Below, piece by piece: positions 45,275-53,643 of a DNA stretch of 64,000 nucleotides. Below the pieces are notes generated by a model. It had not been told where the DNA came from. It saw only the letters and a program-made list of their open reading frames with translations, and ran no database searches. The stretch covers positions 1 to 64,000 of the forward strand of contig PSRM01000337.1 of the NCBI GenBank assembly GCA_003176045.1, in the 5' to 3' direction. The first letter of the stretch is position 1. The number at the start of each line of letters is the position of its first letter. Both the position numbers and the translations under genes were made by a program. The DNA is from Verrucomicrobiota bacterium (GTDB lineage: Bacteria; Verrucomicrobiota; Verrucomicrobiia; Limisphaerales; UBA8199).

Positions 45275-46355
45275 AAAAACTGTGTGGCAAATTAGTTACT
45301 GCGGCAACGGTGCCAAGTGGCACAAGCACGCCCGCTGAGTTGGTTCCGGCGACTCCAGCCCTGACCAGCGCGGCATTCGAGAACAATGCCACGGCCTGTT
45401 TTGCATTCTTGTCATAAGCCGCAAAAAATCCATCGCTCTGGAACACCCAGTCCCAGGACTCTCGCGCCTTCTCCTTGGTACAGCTCCCTGCATGTAGGAC
45501 AGCGAGTTTCACCAAGGCCTCGCCTACCTTGGTCCGCAGCTCAACCATATTGCTGTCGTTCGCCGTCTTGGTCAGCTTGTCCTTGGGCGTTTTCTTCTGC
45601 GCCCGGTTTTCCACCTCCAGGCTGAACGCCAGCCGGAGCTTCAAATTTCTTAGAACGTGGTAAAAAGCCTCATCGTCGCGTTCGTATCCGCTCGGGAAGC
45701 ACTCATCAACCAGCATCGTGAGCTTCAGCCCGTTCGGCATGTCCCAGTCCTCACCCCGGCTCCGCGCGAATCGCTTCATTAGCCGCACCATCACGCGAAG
45801 CTGCGACCCCGCGCCAGGCCGCGCTTTGTTCAAGTCCGCAACCCGCTCGATAAACCAGACATTGATCTCGGTCGGGTCCGACGCCGTGAAACCGTTTGCC
45901 CCTGCCAACTCCTGCCGTTCCCTGGCGGTACCCTCATCGGATTTCCGATACACCGGAATATCCACGTGGTGCCCCTCTGCGTAGAACACCCGGACGCAAT
46001 TTTGATGAATCTCAGGTTGTTTATTAAACTTAGGATCCTTCAGCGCGTCACGCACCATCTCTTGGGCCTCCTTTGAGGTCATTGCAGAGCCATCCGGTTT
46101 CTTGAGGTCGTCCGCGTGGAACCACACCCCGTCGTCAATGTCGTAACTAAAATCAGGCGCTTGGATCGTCGTATTGATCGCCATTGAGCCCTGTGGAATA
46201 AAATGATCGTCGCACAGCCGGATGCCTTCCGGCCGGTTCTTCTTCAGCCTATCCCGGTTGGCTTGTCGCTGGTCGCGTAATTTATCCTTCACTGCCTGCG
46301 GCAGATTTACTTCAGCTTCTTCGTACGCTTGGATTTGTTCGTTGTAGTCAAACAT
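45249..46355 (-). CDS. CD-NTase (DncV-like CBASS oligonucleotide cyclase), first copy
   Basis: 368 residues. Active-site residues are all present: QGSMAINTTIQ (G56-S57), SYDIDDGVWF (D72 and D74), and HHVDIPVYR (D132). Further conserved segments are NCVRVFYAEGHHVDIP, VMVRLMKRFARSRGEDWDMP and NGLKLTMLVDECFPSGYERD. The C-terminus is longer than in the downstream paralogue (AGVAGTNSAGVLVPLGTVA, then NLPHSFYGDVHSKK) and could be the tail an E2 acts on. It overlaps the upstream DUF6602 gene by 8 bases and the downstream E2-like gene by 26, so the four are transcribed together. Confidence 0.92.
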   Translation of the reverse strand: MFDYNEQIQAYEEAEVNLPQAVKDKLRDQRQANRDRLKKNRPEGIRLCDDHFIPQGSMAINTTIQAPDFSYDIDDGVWFHADDLKKPDGSAMTSKEAQEMVRDALKDPKFNKQPEIHQNCVRVFYAEGHHVDIPVYRKSDEGTARERQELAGANGFTASDPTEINVWFIERVADLNKARPGAGSQLRVMVRLMKRFARSRGEDWDMPNGLKLTMLVDECFPSGYERDDEAFYHVLRNLKLRLAFSLEVENRAQKKTPKDKLTKTANDSNMVELRTKVGEALVKLAVLHAGSCTKEKARESWDWVFQSDGFFAAYDKNAKQAVALFSNAALVRAGVAGTNSAGVLVPLGTVAAVTNLPHSFYGDVHSKK

Positions 46356-47124
46356 GCATTGCTCCTTGAGCTAGATTTTTTACCGATAAGCGATCTGCAT
46401 AGGCCATCCAGTCCACTGCCGGCACGGTGGCGAGGGCCTGCAATTTCCACAGCAGTCGGAAAGCGAAATAGGCCAATGCATTGCTCGATGGCCCAAAGTT
46501 GTACGATCCGTCGGGTGCGAAGGTGTCGAAGCTCGCCCCGGTAGCGGCGAAGCCGCAGTCAATTCTGCCCTCATTCTGCAAGGCTCGATGCACCTGCTGG
46601 AAGCTGCTTCCGAAGCCGTCTCTCCAAGAGACCTCAATGGCCAGGATACCAGCCACAATCTCGAAAAGCTTTTTGGCCGGAAATACCCCGCCTGCATGGT
46701 TGATTTCAACGGATGTCCTTTTCAATCGCCTTACCGAGGCTGCCTTTTCGGCGGCATATTCCAGGTATGCCTTGTCGATCGTCGGCTTGCATTCAAAAAC
46801 CCCGTACACTGCCTCTGCCGGCACGTAACGATGTTTCTCATTATCGAGCAAGGTCGGCGTGTACTGGCGATCGAACACTACGATATCAATGGAATGGCTA
46901 ACGTTACCGTCGCTGTCTAAAACGATCGCCTTTTCCACCGTGTATCGGTTCGGCAGATACTTCCTCAGGAAATCAATAAAGTGCTGTTCGTTAACCTCGC
47001 CCCGGTCGCCGGCATGCACAATTCGGGCCGACGACTTCAGCTTGGAAACCAAACACTCCTGCTCCGTCGCGAATGCTTCACGCAGGAATTCCGCGCTTTT
47101 TGGCTCATTATTCTCGCAGTTCAT
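46348..47124 (-). CDS. DUF6602 protein, PD-(D/E)XK-like candidate effector
   Basis: 258 residues. The N-terminal 130 residues match DUF6602: HAGDRGEVNEQHFIDFLRKY, LPNRYTVEKAIVLDSDGNVS, HSIDIVVFDRQYTP and VPAEAVYGVFECKPTI. The Asp at residue 80 and E111-x-K113 have the spacing of a PD-(D/E)XK nuclease site, so nuclease activity is a reasonable inference, not shown. The C-terminal half has no recognised motif. In CBASS operons the gene adjacent to the cyclase is commonly the effector, so it could be a nuclease activated by cyclic nucleotide. A GIY-YIG gene two bases upstream is a second candidate. Confidence 0.8.
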   Translation of the reverse strand: MNCENNEPKSAEFLREAFATEQECLVSKLKSSARIVHAGDRGEVNEQHFIDFLRKYLPNRYTVEKAIVLDSDGNVSHSIDIVVFDRQYTPTLLDNEKHRYVPAEAVYGVFECKPTIDKAYLEYAAEKAASVRRLKRTSVEINHAGGVFPAKKLFEIVAGILAIEVSWRDGFGSSFQQVHRALQNEGRIDCGFAATGASFDTFAPDGSYNFGPSSNALAYFAFRLLWKLQALATVPAVDWMAYADRLSVKNLAQGAMHV

Positions 47125-47126
47125 TC

Positions 47127-47585
47127 TCAGGTGGTTTTAAACTCGTTGTGAGGCGTTCCCAACACCGTCGAGGTGTAGATTTCCAGCAAAGCCTGCGTAA
47201 CCGGATCTTCCACCCGGACATAACGAACATTCATCCTCCGAATGCGTTCCTTGGCGCTCCGCAAAGCCTCGCAAAATTCTCCATTACTCTTGAGCCATTT
47301 CCGACCCCCCTCCGCTTTGTAGGTCGCGCGCCGACCGGTCGCCTGCCTGGCTAGCCGGTGCGCGAAGGGGGCATCATGCATGCTATCAAGGCTCTGCTGC
47401 ATGATACGCTTCCGCACATTCTTTCCCCGGCCCACATACAGGACACGACCCTTTTCGGAAAAGGCGTAAACACCCGGGAATTTGTCCTCTTGGGGAAGTT
47501 CATCGCGCTCCAGCGCAGGCGCAGCCACAAGTTCGGCGTGCAGCTTCTTCACCTCGTTCATCATCTTTTCAAAGTCTCGCTTCAT
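47127..47585 (-). CDS. GIY-YIG nuclease-like protein
   Basis: 152 residues. The GIY-YIG core is visible: GVY at residues 38-40, YVGRG at 50-54 with a following Arg-rich segment (NVRKRIMQQ), and the conserved Glu in QALLEIYTSTVLGTPHNEF at residue 135. The domain is nearly the whole protein, so a partner would be needed for DNA targeting. It begins 22 bases after the coiled-coil gene and ends two bases before the DUF6602 start, tightly linking it to the CBASS-like cassette. It might be an effector or a housekeeping-type nuclease carried along. Confidence 0.82.
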   Translation of the reverse strand: MKRDFEKMMNEVKKLHAELVAAPALERDELPQEDKFPGVYAFSEKGRVLYVGRGKNVRKRIMQQSLDSMHDAPFAHRLARQATGRRATYKAEGGRKWLKSNGEFCEALRSAKERIRRMNVRYVRVEDPVTQALLEIYTSTVLGTPHNEFKTT

Positions 47586-47606
47586 TCAGTTCTCAATCCA
47601 CGCCGC

Positions 47607-49211
47607 TTACATTTTTTTAGTCGTATAATTAGGAATATGCCTTCCGATGTGCCCAACCACGATCCGCTTCCCAATCTCATCGAAGGCGAAATACACCCGC
47701 ACCAATCTCGGCTCCTGGTTGCCGTGCTTCACGTGTGGCGTGATGTCGTATTCCCGGCCATCGTGTGAAATCTTCCGCAGCCGCATCAGCTTCTTGTCAT
47801 CTTGCGTCTGCTTTCCCTCGCTCATGGCTAGGTCATACCCTGTCGTTTCGCGGAACGTGCGCTCCCAGTCAACTTGGCCGTCGGGCTTAAATTTCAATTC
47901 CCACATATAGGACTGAAGGTGCCGCAAAATCTCCCACGCCTCAGTCACACACCGGCACCCACCGAAGTCGCTGGCCGCCCTCAGCGCATTCTGGGTAATG
48001 ATGAGGCGCGGGAACGCACGTGCTGCCAGCTTCGCCACCTCCAAAAGATTAGTCGGCAGGCTTGGCAGGAGTTCGCTCACATTCACGCCCTCGTCATCGC
48101 TCGCCGCCTCCAGCTGGGCCTGCAAAGCTCGGATTTTATGGTTCAGTTCGCCGTTCTGCTTCTCCAGATCATCCACCTGGTTGGCGTAGCTGCTCGCCTC
48201 GGCCTCAGCGCGCTTCAACTGCTCTTCCACCTCGCCCTGTATCTTGAAAAATTCCTCCAACTCCTTCTGCTGCGCCGGATTCGCTGCCTTCAGATTGAGT
48301 AGCTTCTCCCGCGCGACCAGCCGATTGACATCATCCACCGTCTGCACCGCGTGCCGCTCTTGCAGAATGTGGTTCCGTAGCAGCCCATGAACGAGGCCAT
48401 CCCTCTGCATTTCATAATCCGAACTCTCAATATTGTACCAGCGGTGCCGCGCCGGTGAATTGGGACGCTGATGAAACGGAAAGAATACGCGGAAGTAACC
48501 AAAGGAAACCCAGTAATCCTCGGGAAGAAAATGCCGCAACTCGTCACCTAAATCCTGATTCGTCGCCACTACTACTACTTGACACTTTCCCGCGAGCGCC
48601 CGTGCCAGCCGCCCCGCTTCATCCATGTGCCCGGTCCCATTCCCGTTGAAGACAATCAGCGGGTAGCGCCGTTCGGGCGACGTGATGAATTCTGCAAGGA
48701 CTTTCCCCATCCCGACCGTATCAAGCACTAGGGGGTCCTGCTTGAGCCGGAACTGCGGTAGGCCACAATACGCCTTGTTTTGCTCCAATAAGTATCTCAC
48801 CACCTTTGGTACCGTCGGCTCCGGCTCACTGCGTTCTCCACTCAAGTCCTCCGTGTTCCGCGCATACGACGTCCGCACTGACACTACCACATCGCTCCCA
48901 TCCTGTTTCAACCCGATATCCGTGTACCAGAACCGCTGTCGTCCGCATCCTTTGTCAACTTCCATGTAATGTAACGCCCACGCATCACCAGACTCCGAGA
49001 GAAGCGTGTTCGTCTCCACTATCGAGCGCGTCTGAAACATGTTTTTCCATTGGCATCGGAAAAAAAAGTCCTTCTTCCGCTCACTGACAACATTGTCCGG
49101 CTCTTTCTCCAATATCCAGCCATAGATATTCGCCTTCACCTTTGCAAAGGTGTCTGCGCCTGTACCCAACACTCTGAAGCTAGTTTGATAATGTGTGGTC
49201 GCGTTAGTCAT
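47607..49211 (-). CDS. Unrecognised coiled-coil protein of the defence operon
   Basis: 534 residues. I do not recognise a family. The N-terminal 300 residues are mixed alpha/beta, with YPLIVFNGNGTGHMDEAGRL, then KCQVVVVATNQDLGDEL, which looks like a nucleotide-binding-like strand/loop but has no Walker A lysine. A coiled coil of about 80 residues follows (EELEEFFKIQGEVEEQLKRA and DLEKQNGELNHKIRALQAQL). The C-terminal 180 residues end in a compact beta-rich part (REYDITPHVKHGNQEPRLVR, then VYFAFDEIGKRIVVGHIGRH) resembling small toxin-like or nuclease-like folds only loosely. It lies between hsdS (15 bases away) and the GIY-YIG gene, so it belongs to the island's transcription unit. Confidence 0.6.
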   Translation of the reverse strand: MTNATTHYQTSFRVLGTGADTFAKVKANIYGWILEKEPDNVVSERKKDFFFRCQWKNMFQTRSIVETNTLLSESGDAWALHYMEVDKGCGRQRFWYTDIGLKQDGSDVVVSVRTSYARNTEDLSGERSEPEPTVPKVVRYLLEQNKAYCGLPQFRLKQDPLVLDTVGMGKVLAEFITSPERRYPLIVFNGNGTGHMDEAGRLARALAGKCQVVVVATNQDLGDELRHFLPEDYWVSFGYFRVFFPFHQRPNSPARHRWYNIESSDYEMQRDGLVHGLLRNHILQERHAVQTVDDVNRLVAREKLLNLKAANPAQQKELEEFFKIQGEVEEQLKRAEAEASSYANQVDDLEKQNGELNHKIRALQAQLEAASDDEGVNVSELLPSLPTNLLEVAKLAARAFPRLIITQNALRAASDFGGCRCVTEAWEILRHLQSYMWELKFKPDGQVDWERTFRETTGYDLAMSEGKQTQDDKKLMRLRKISHDGREYDITPHVKHGNQEPRLVRVYFAFDEIGKRIVVGHIGRHIPNYTTKKM

Positions 49212-49226
49212 AGAGTTCCTCTTTCA

Positions 49227-50426
49227 TCAAACCTTCACCCTCACCTCTCCCGTCAGGAGCTTTTGCATTAAGCCCCTCTTCTGCTCTTTGAGCGTAGCAA
49301 GCTGCCTCTCCAGCAACTCGATTTCACGGTCGCAAGTGGCCAGCACATCCACGATCATTTGTTGCTCCTCAATCGTGGGTGGAATCCTTATTTTCTCCTT
49401 CGCGAAGTCATGGAAATCGAAAATCAGCTTCTCAATGTGGACGCCATTCGAAGCCAAATATGCCATGTGCCACAGTCGCCGCGTTTGCGAGAGGTAATTG
49501 AAAAATTTCATATCCAAAATCTTCGGGTCGCGGTTTACCAAAACGTCGTATTCGTCAGAAACCCCGAAGCCGCTAAATTCCCGTGTCACCATAGCCCAGG
49601 CGCCATGCACTACCTGGCGCTTAGAAATCACGAAGTCGCCCGCCTGAAGCAGCTTTAGCACTTTCGTTTTCACATCGCGTCCGTAAAAGGTGCCCCGGTC
49701 AAAAAGCCCCCCAGAACGTCGGCGAATGCTCGCAAAACGGTATTGTTCTTCGTCGCTCCAGTCCACGTAACGGGCGCGCTCCTCCAACAGGGCCCCGATG
49801 TGGACAGCCCGCCAGGCTTGACCTTGAAACTTTTTCGGCCGAGCCTTACCGCTCAGCAAGAGCCCCAACAATCCAAGACGCGCTTCCGAGTGCAGCCGGA
49901 TTAACCGTTCCGTTTTATTAATGGCATCGGACCAGAGCTGCAGAATAGCAGATATTTTCAACTGCTCAGCGAGCGGCGGTAACGCAAGGGGCTGTGCTTG
50001 GACCAAACCAGCGTTGAGGTTGGGTTGAGCGCCTTGGACTAAACGCGATACATCGGCTCCAGTGCGCTGCAACAAAAACTCCAGATATTCTGGCAGCAGA
50101 CACCCATCCCTCGGCACGACAGCTAAAACGGCCTGGTTAATGGCCGCACGCACCATGGACCGACCGACTACGCCGGCAGTGGCACCGTACAGCGCTATTA
50201 AGTTCGTGCCCGGTTCCACTATCCGGGCGGCGGAGTTGTTCAAGCCTTCCTTGGTCAGTGTCTCGTTGGTTACCCAAATCGCACCAGCATTCAGTTCACC
50301 GGATTTGATCCAGGGAATCCCCCCGCCGAACATGCCTGGCAACCGCCGCGAGGGCGTGCCCCCGGAGAAGGTCTCACACACCTCGCCGAGAATCGCCCTC
50401 TGCCATCCAGAAGGAACCGTTTTCAT
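49227..50426 (-). CDS. hsdS: Type I restriction specificity subunit
   Basis: 399 residues with two target-recognition domains (starting ILGEVCETFSGGTPSRRLPG and AVHIGALLEERARYVDW), each followed by a conserved helix ending in LPPLAEQLKISAILQLW or IPPTIEEQQMIVDVLAT. It sets the DNA sequence recognised by the complex. Its start overlaps the hsdM stop by four bases, so the two are coupled. Confidence 0.93.
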   Translation of the reverse strand: MKTVPSGWQRAILGEVCETFSGGTPSRRLPGMFGGGIPWIKSGELNAGAIWVTNETLTKEGLNNSAARIVEPGTNLIALYGATAGVVGRSMVRAAINQAVLAVVPRDGCLLPEYLEFLLQRTGADVSRLVQGAQPNLNAGLVQAQPLALPPLAEQLKISAILQLWSDAINKTERLIRLHSEARLGLLGLLLSGKARPKKFQGQAWRAVHIGALLEERARYVDWSDEEQYRFASIRRRSGGLFDRGTFYGRDVKTKVLKLLQAGDFVISKRQVVHGAWAMVTREFSGFGVSDEYDVLVNRDPKILDMKFFNYLSQTRRLWHMAYLASNGVHIEKLIFDFHDFAKEKIRIPPTIEEQQMIVDVLATCDREIELLERQLATLKEQKRGLMQKLLTGEVRVKV

Positions 50427-51925
50427 TTACTCAGATTCAGCTCCTTCAAATATTCAGTCATTCGCTCACGGACACCTGTCAGCTCCCTCTCCAGCCCGAC
50501 GATTTCCTTCTCGACAGCACGGATGTCCACTTCCGCCTCCTCCTCGAATGTGTCCACGTACCGCGGGATGTTGAGGTTGAAATCGTTCTCAACAATCTCA
50601 TCTACCGTTGCGCGGTAAGCGTACTTCTCAACCGCCTTGAACCCTTTGTAGGTCGCCACGACTTTTCCAATCTGTTCCCGACTCAACCTGTTCTGATTCG
50701 TGCCCTCAACAAACTCGCGGCTCGCATCAATAAACAGAACGTCTCTTGTTTTCTTGCCCTTCTTGAAAATAAGTATCACGGCGGCAATACCAGCTCCGAA
50801 GAACAGCTTCTCAGGCAATCCGATTACGATATCCAGCAAATTCTCCCCAATCAGCGCCTTCCGAATTCTCCCCTCCGCCCCACCCCTAAACAGCACCCCA
50901 TGCGGCGCAATCACCCCCACCTTCCCCCCATCCTCCTTCGCGCTCTCAATCATGTGGCTGATGAACGCATAATCCCCTTTGCTCTTCGGCGGCACGCCGC
51001 GGTGGAACCGATGGAACTTATCCGCCGCCGCTCCCTCCGCCCCCCACTTGTCCAGCGAGAACGGCGGATTGGCCACCACGATATCGAACTTCATCAGCTC
51101 ATAATCGCCCTCGATCAGTTTCGGGTTGCTGATGGTGTCGCCCCACTCGATCCGCGCCGCGTCCTTGTTGTGGACCAGCATGTTCATCCGCGCCAGCGCC
51201 CACGTGCTCCCGTTCATTTCCTGACCGAACAGCGAGAAATCGCTGTCCCCCACCTCATCCGCCACCTGGATCAGCAGCGACCCCGACCCGCAAGTCGGAT
51301 CGCATATCCGGCTCCCCTTCTTCGGCGCCAGCAGCTTCGCCAGCAACTCGGACACCTCCGCCGGCGTGTAAAACTCGCCTCCCTTCTTCCCCGCATCACT
51401 GGCAAATCGCCCGATCAAATACTGGTAAGTGTTCCCGATGATGTCCTGCTTCCCTACGTGCGACGGCTGCAAATCCAGCTCCGGCACCGCGAAATCCTCC
51501 AGCAGATGTTTCAACCGTTTGTTGCGCTCCTTCGTCTGCCCCAGGTTCGCTTCCGAGTTGAAATCAATGTTCCGGAACACCCCCTCCAGCTTCGCCTTGT
51601 TCGCGTCCTCAAGCTGCTCCAGCGCGATATTGATCAAGTCGCCGATATCGGCGTCGCCGCGCTTCGCATAAAGGCTGTAAAAATCGCACCCCTCCGGCAT
51701 CACAAAACGTTCCCGCGCCAGCCGCCGCTTCACCCGCTCAGCGTCTCCCTTGAACTCCTTCTCATATTCCTCCTTCTTGTCCTTCCACACATCCGACAGA
51801 TATTTCAGGAACAGCATCACCAGGATGTAGTCCTTGTATTGCGCCGGATCTATCGTCCCCCGAAACGTGTCGCACGCCCTCCACGCCACCCCATTGATCT
51901 CATCTTGATTAATCGTCTTGCTCAT
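50423..51925 (-). CDS. hsdM: Type I restriction-modification DNA methyltransferase subunit
   Basis: About 500 residues from ATG 51925 (an ATG at 51934 is also possible). The N-terminal helical domain (NGVAWRACDTFRGTIDPAQY) precedes the methyltransferase with motif I RICDPTCGSGSLLIQ and motif IV VVANPPFSLDK, an N6-adenine methylase signature. With HsdS it methylates the recognition site and protects host DNA. Confidence 0.96.
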   Translation of the reverse strand: MSKTINQDEINGVAWRACDTFRGTIDPAQYKDYILVMLFLKYLSDVWKDKKEEYEKEFKGDAERVKRRLARERFVMPEGCDFYSLYAKRGDADIGDLINIALEQLEDANKAKLEGVFRNIDFNSEANLGQTKERNKRLKHLLEDFAVPELDLQPSHVGKQDIIGNTYQYLIGRFASDAGKKGGEFYTPAEVSELLAKLLAPKKGSRICDPTCGSGSLLIQVADEVGDSDFSLFGQEMNGSTWALARMNMLVHNKDAARIEWGDTISNPKLIEGDYELMKFDIVVANPPFSLDKWGAEGAAADKFHRFHRGVPPKSKGDYAFISHMIESAKEDGGKVGVIAPHGVLFRGGAEGRIRKALIGENLLDIVIGLPEKLFFGAGIAAVILIFKKGKKTRDVLFIDASREFVEGTNQNRLSREQIGKVVATYKGFKAVEKYAYRATVDEIVENDFNLNIPRYVDTFEEEAEVDIRAVEKEIVGLERELTGVRERMTEYLKELNLSK

Positions 51926-52029
51926 ATGTATCAACGGCTCTCGGTTATCAACTATTGGCTATTAGCTATTGGCTATCATCTATCTTCCAGTCCGCACACT
52001 ATTTGCCATCTGCCATTTGCCATTTGCTA

Positions 52030-52647
52030 TTAGTTCGCCTTCTCCGTTCTCTCCGTTTGCTCCTGTTCAACTCCCACCGCCTGCTTCAGGAGCGCATCCA
52101 TCAGCACCCGCCGCCGCTCCCCGATCTTCCTCAACAACTCCTGCTCCCGCATATTCAATTCGTGCAGCTTGGCAACTTTCTCCTGCACCTCCGCACTCGG
52201 CACCGGCACCCTCAACCGCCTCAATGCCTCAACCGCTACAAATGGCACCGTGGATTCCGACCGCATCGCCCGAATCCTGGCCTGCGTCGCCGGCAAGTTC
52301 AAAAACCAATTCAAAAATCCGGCATGGACGCTTCCCTTCGCGCGCACCACAATCAGGTACGACGCCGCCAAAACATCCGTCCGCTCCCACGTAAACGCCG
52401 CCGCATCATTCCGCGGCCCCCGCCCCACCATCAGCACATCACCACCCCGCAACGCGTGGTCCTCCATGTTCCCCGGCCTCTCGATCCGTGCCGGCTCCCC
52501 AACCAGTCCTCCTGCCTCACTGTCAATGTTACCCGCCTGCACAAGCAAACACCCACCCTCGCGAACCCGGTCCACCCCTCCCCGAAAAGGATAACCAGTC
52601 CGGACCTCCGCCAGCTCGCAAAGCAGTTTGATTCCAGCAGTATCCAT
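52030..52647 (-). CDS. Single-domain HsdS-like specificity subunit
   Basis: 205 residues with one target-recognition domain (LAEVRTGYPFRGGVDRVREG, GDVLMVGRGPRND, VEALRRLRVPVPSAEVQEKV) and one helix. It is about half the length of a classical HsdS. Half-size S proteins can dimerise to form a functional specificity subunit, or act as a second specificity. It is the first gene of the defence island and is separated from hsdM by about 100 bases of short tandem repeats. Confidence 0.82.
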   Translation of the reverse strand: MDTAGIKLLCELAEVRTGYPFRGGVDRVREGGCLLVQAGNIDSEAGGLVGEPARIERPGNMEDHALRGGDVLMVGRGPRNDAAAFTWERTDVLAASYLIVVRAKGSVHAGFLNWFLNLPATQARIRAMRSESTVPFVAVEALRRLRVPVPSAEVQEKVAKLHELNMREQELLRKIGERRRVLMDALLKQAVGVEQEQTERTEKAN

Positions 52648-52770
52648 TTACAGACCGATTTTAGCACATTCACGCCGTGTTGTAAATACTTTTGATTGCA
52701 TTATTTTATTCATGCACGATAGACGCATGGCTACCCGCGTTTTACTTTTAGTTTTCCGTACCTTTACTGA

Positions 52771-53232
52771 TTGGACCGTTTTTGTCCCACCCTCCTTGCT
52801 ACGCTCAAACCAAAAACTATGGAACCACGATCCTCTATCTCCCATCTTCCATCTCCCAACCCCCACCCGGAATCCAGAATCTCCAATCCTTCATCCACCA
52901 ATCCATCAATCCAGGAATCCATCAATCCCGCTCCGACGCTCCCACGCTCCGACGCTCCACACGCTCAACACGGTCCTCCTCCCTCTCCCGTCGCTCTCGC
53001 TTCCCTCTCCGCCCTCATCCATCGTCTCGACCCTGGCCCACCCACGCGCCCTCCGACCCTTCTGACGGTCGTCCAACTCTATTGCTTCAAAAATCTCACG
53101 GTCCCACAGATCGCCCGCCACTGCCGTTGTTCGATCGCCACCGTTTACAACCGCCTCGCCCGCCTCCATGCCATCATTGGCCACGATCCAAAATACTTCC
53201 GTGTCAAACTTCTTCAAAAACCTCCAACTTAG
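52771..53232 (+). CDS. Small protein with a sigma-region-4-like helix-turn-helix
   Basis: 153 residues from 52771; an inner ATG at 52819 is possible. The C-terminal 55 residues (VVQLYCFKNLTVPQIARHCR, then CSIATVYNRLARLHAIIG) form a helix-turn-helix like that of sigma factor region 4 or small DNA-binding regulators. The N-terminal half is Pro/Ser-rich and encoded by degenerate CCAATCC tandems, so only the C-terminus is likely to be structured. No family is named. Confidence 0.5.
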   Translation: MDRFCPTLLATLKPKTMEPRSSISHLPSPNPHPESRISNPSSTNPSIQESINPAPTLPRSDAPHAQHGPPPSPVALASLSALIHRLDPGPPTRPPTLLTVVQLYCFKNLTVPQIARHCRCSIATVYNRLARLHAIIGHDPKYFRVKLLQKPPT

Positions 53233-53643
53233 AATCGGCAAACACCCCTAAGTCTTTGCCTAACAATGACTTCCTCCGGCCGATTCATCCTAATTTAGAA
53301 TTTATCCCGTTTAGTAGAGAGAGGCGCGGTGTCTCCATCACGCCCCCAGAGGACAGGAGGCGCGGACGGCCTCGTCCGCGTTCAGGTAGAGGACATGCGA
53401 AACAAAAGCGGGTCCGCCCGCCAAACAGACAAAGGAGCAAAGACAACGATGCAACAAACAACCAACCCCAAATTCGCGAGCACCCGCGTCATCCGCGGTT
53501 CACTCATTAGCGTCCATTAGCGTCCATTAGCGGTTAAAAATGAAGTTCCCCCTCGCGTCTTTGCGTCTTATGGCATGCCAGGCCCGGGCCGTCTTTGCGT
53601 CAATTCCGTTCCCAAATCATAAATCATAAATCATAAATCATAA
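53233..53643. other. Intergenic region with short tandems
   Basis: No gene is supported. It contains the palindrome at 53361-53380, an ATTAGCG tandem near 53505-53537, and an AAATCAT tandem ending at 53643, directly before the next start codon. Confidence 0.6.
53361..53380. repeat. CGCGGAC palindrome, intergenic copy
   Basis: CGCGGACGGCCTCGTCCGCG, with 7-base arms around GGCCTC. It belongs to the same family as the in-frame copies at 2485, 6063, 58947 and 63301. Confidence 0.85.

Noticed and set aside
50900-52033. 377-codon + strand frame opposite hsdM
   Set aside because: Arg/Leu/His-rich translation without motifs, opposite a strong HsdM match; a by-product of GC-rich codon use.
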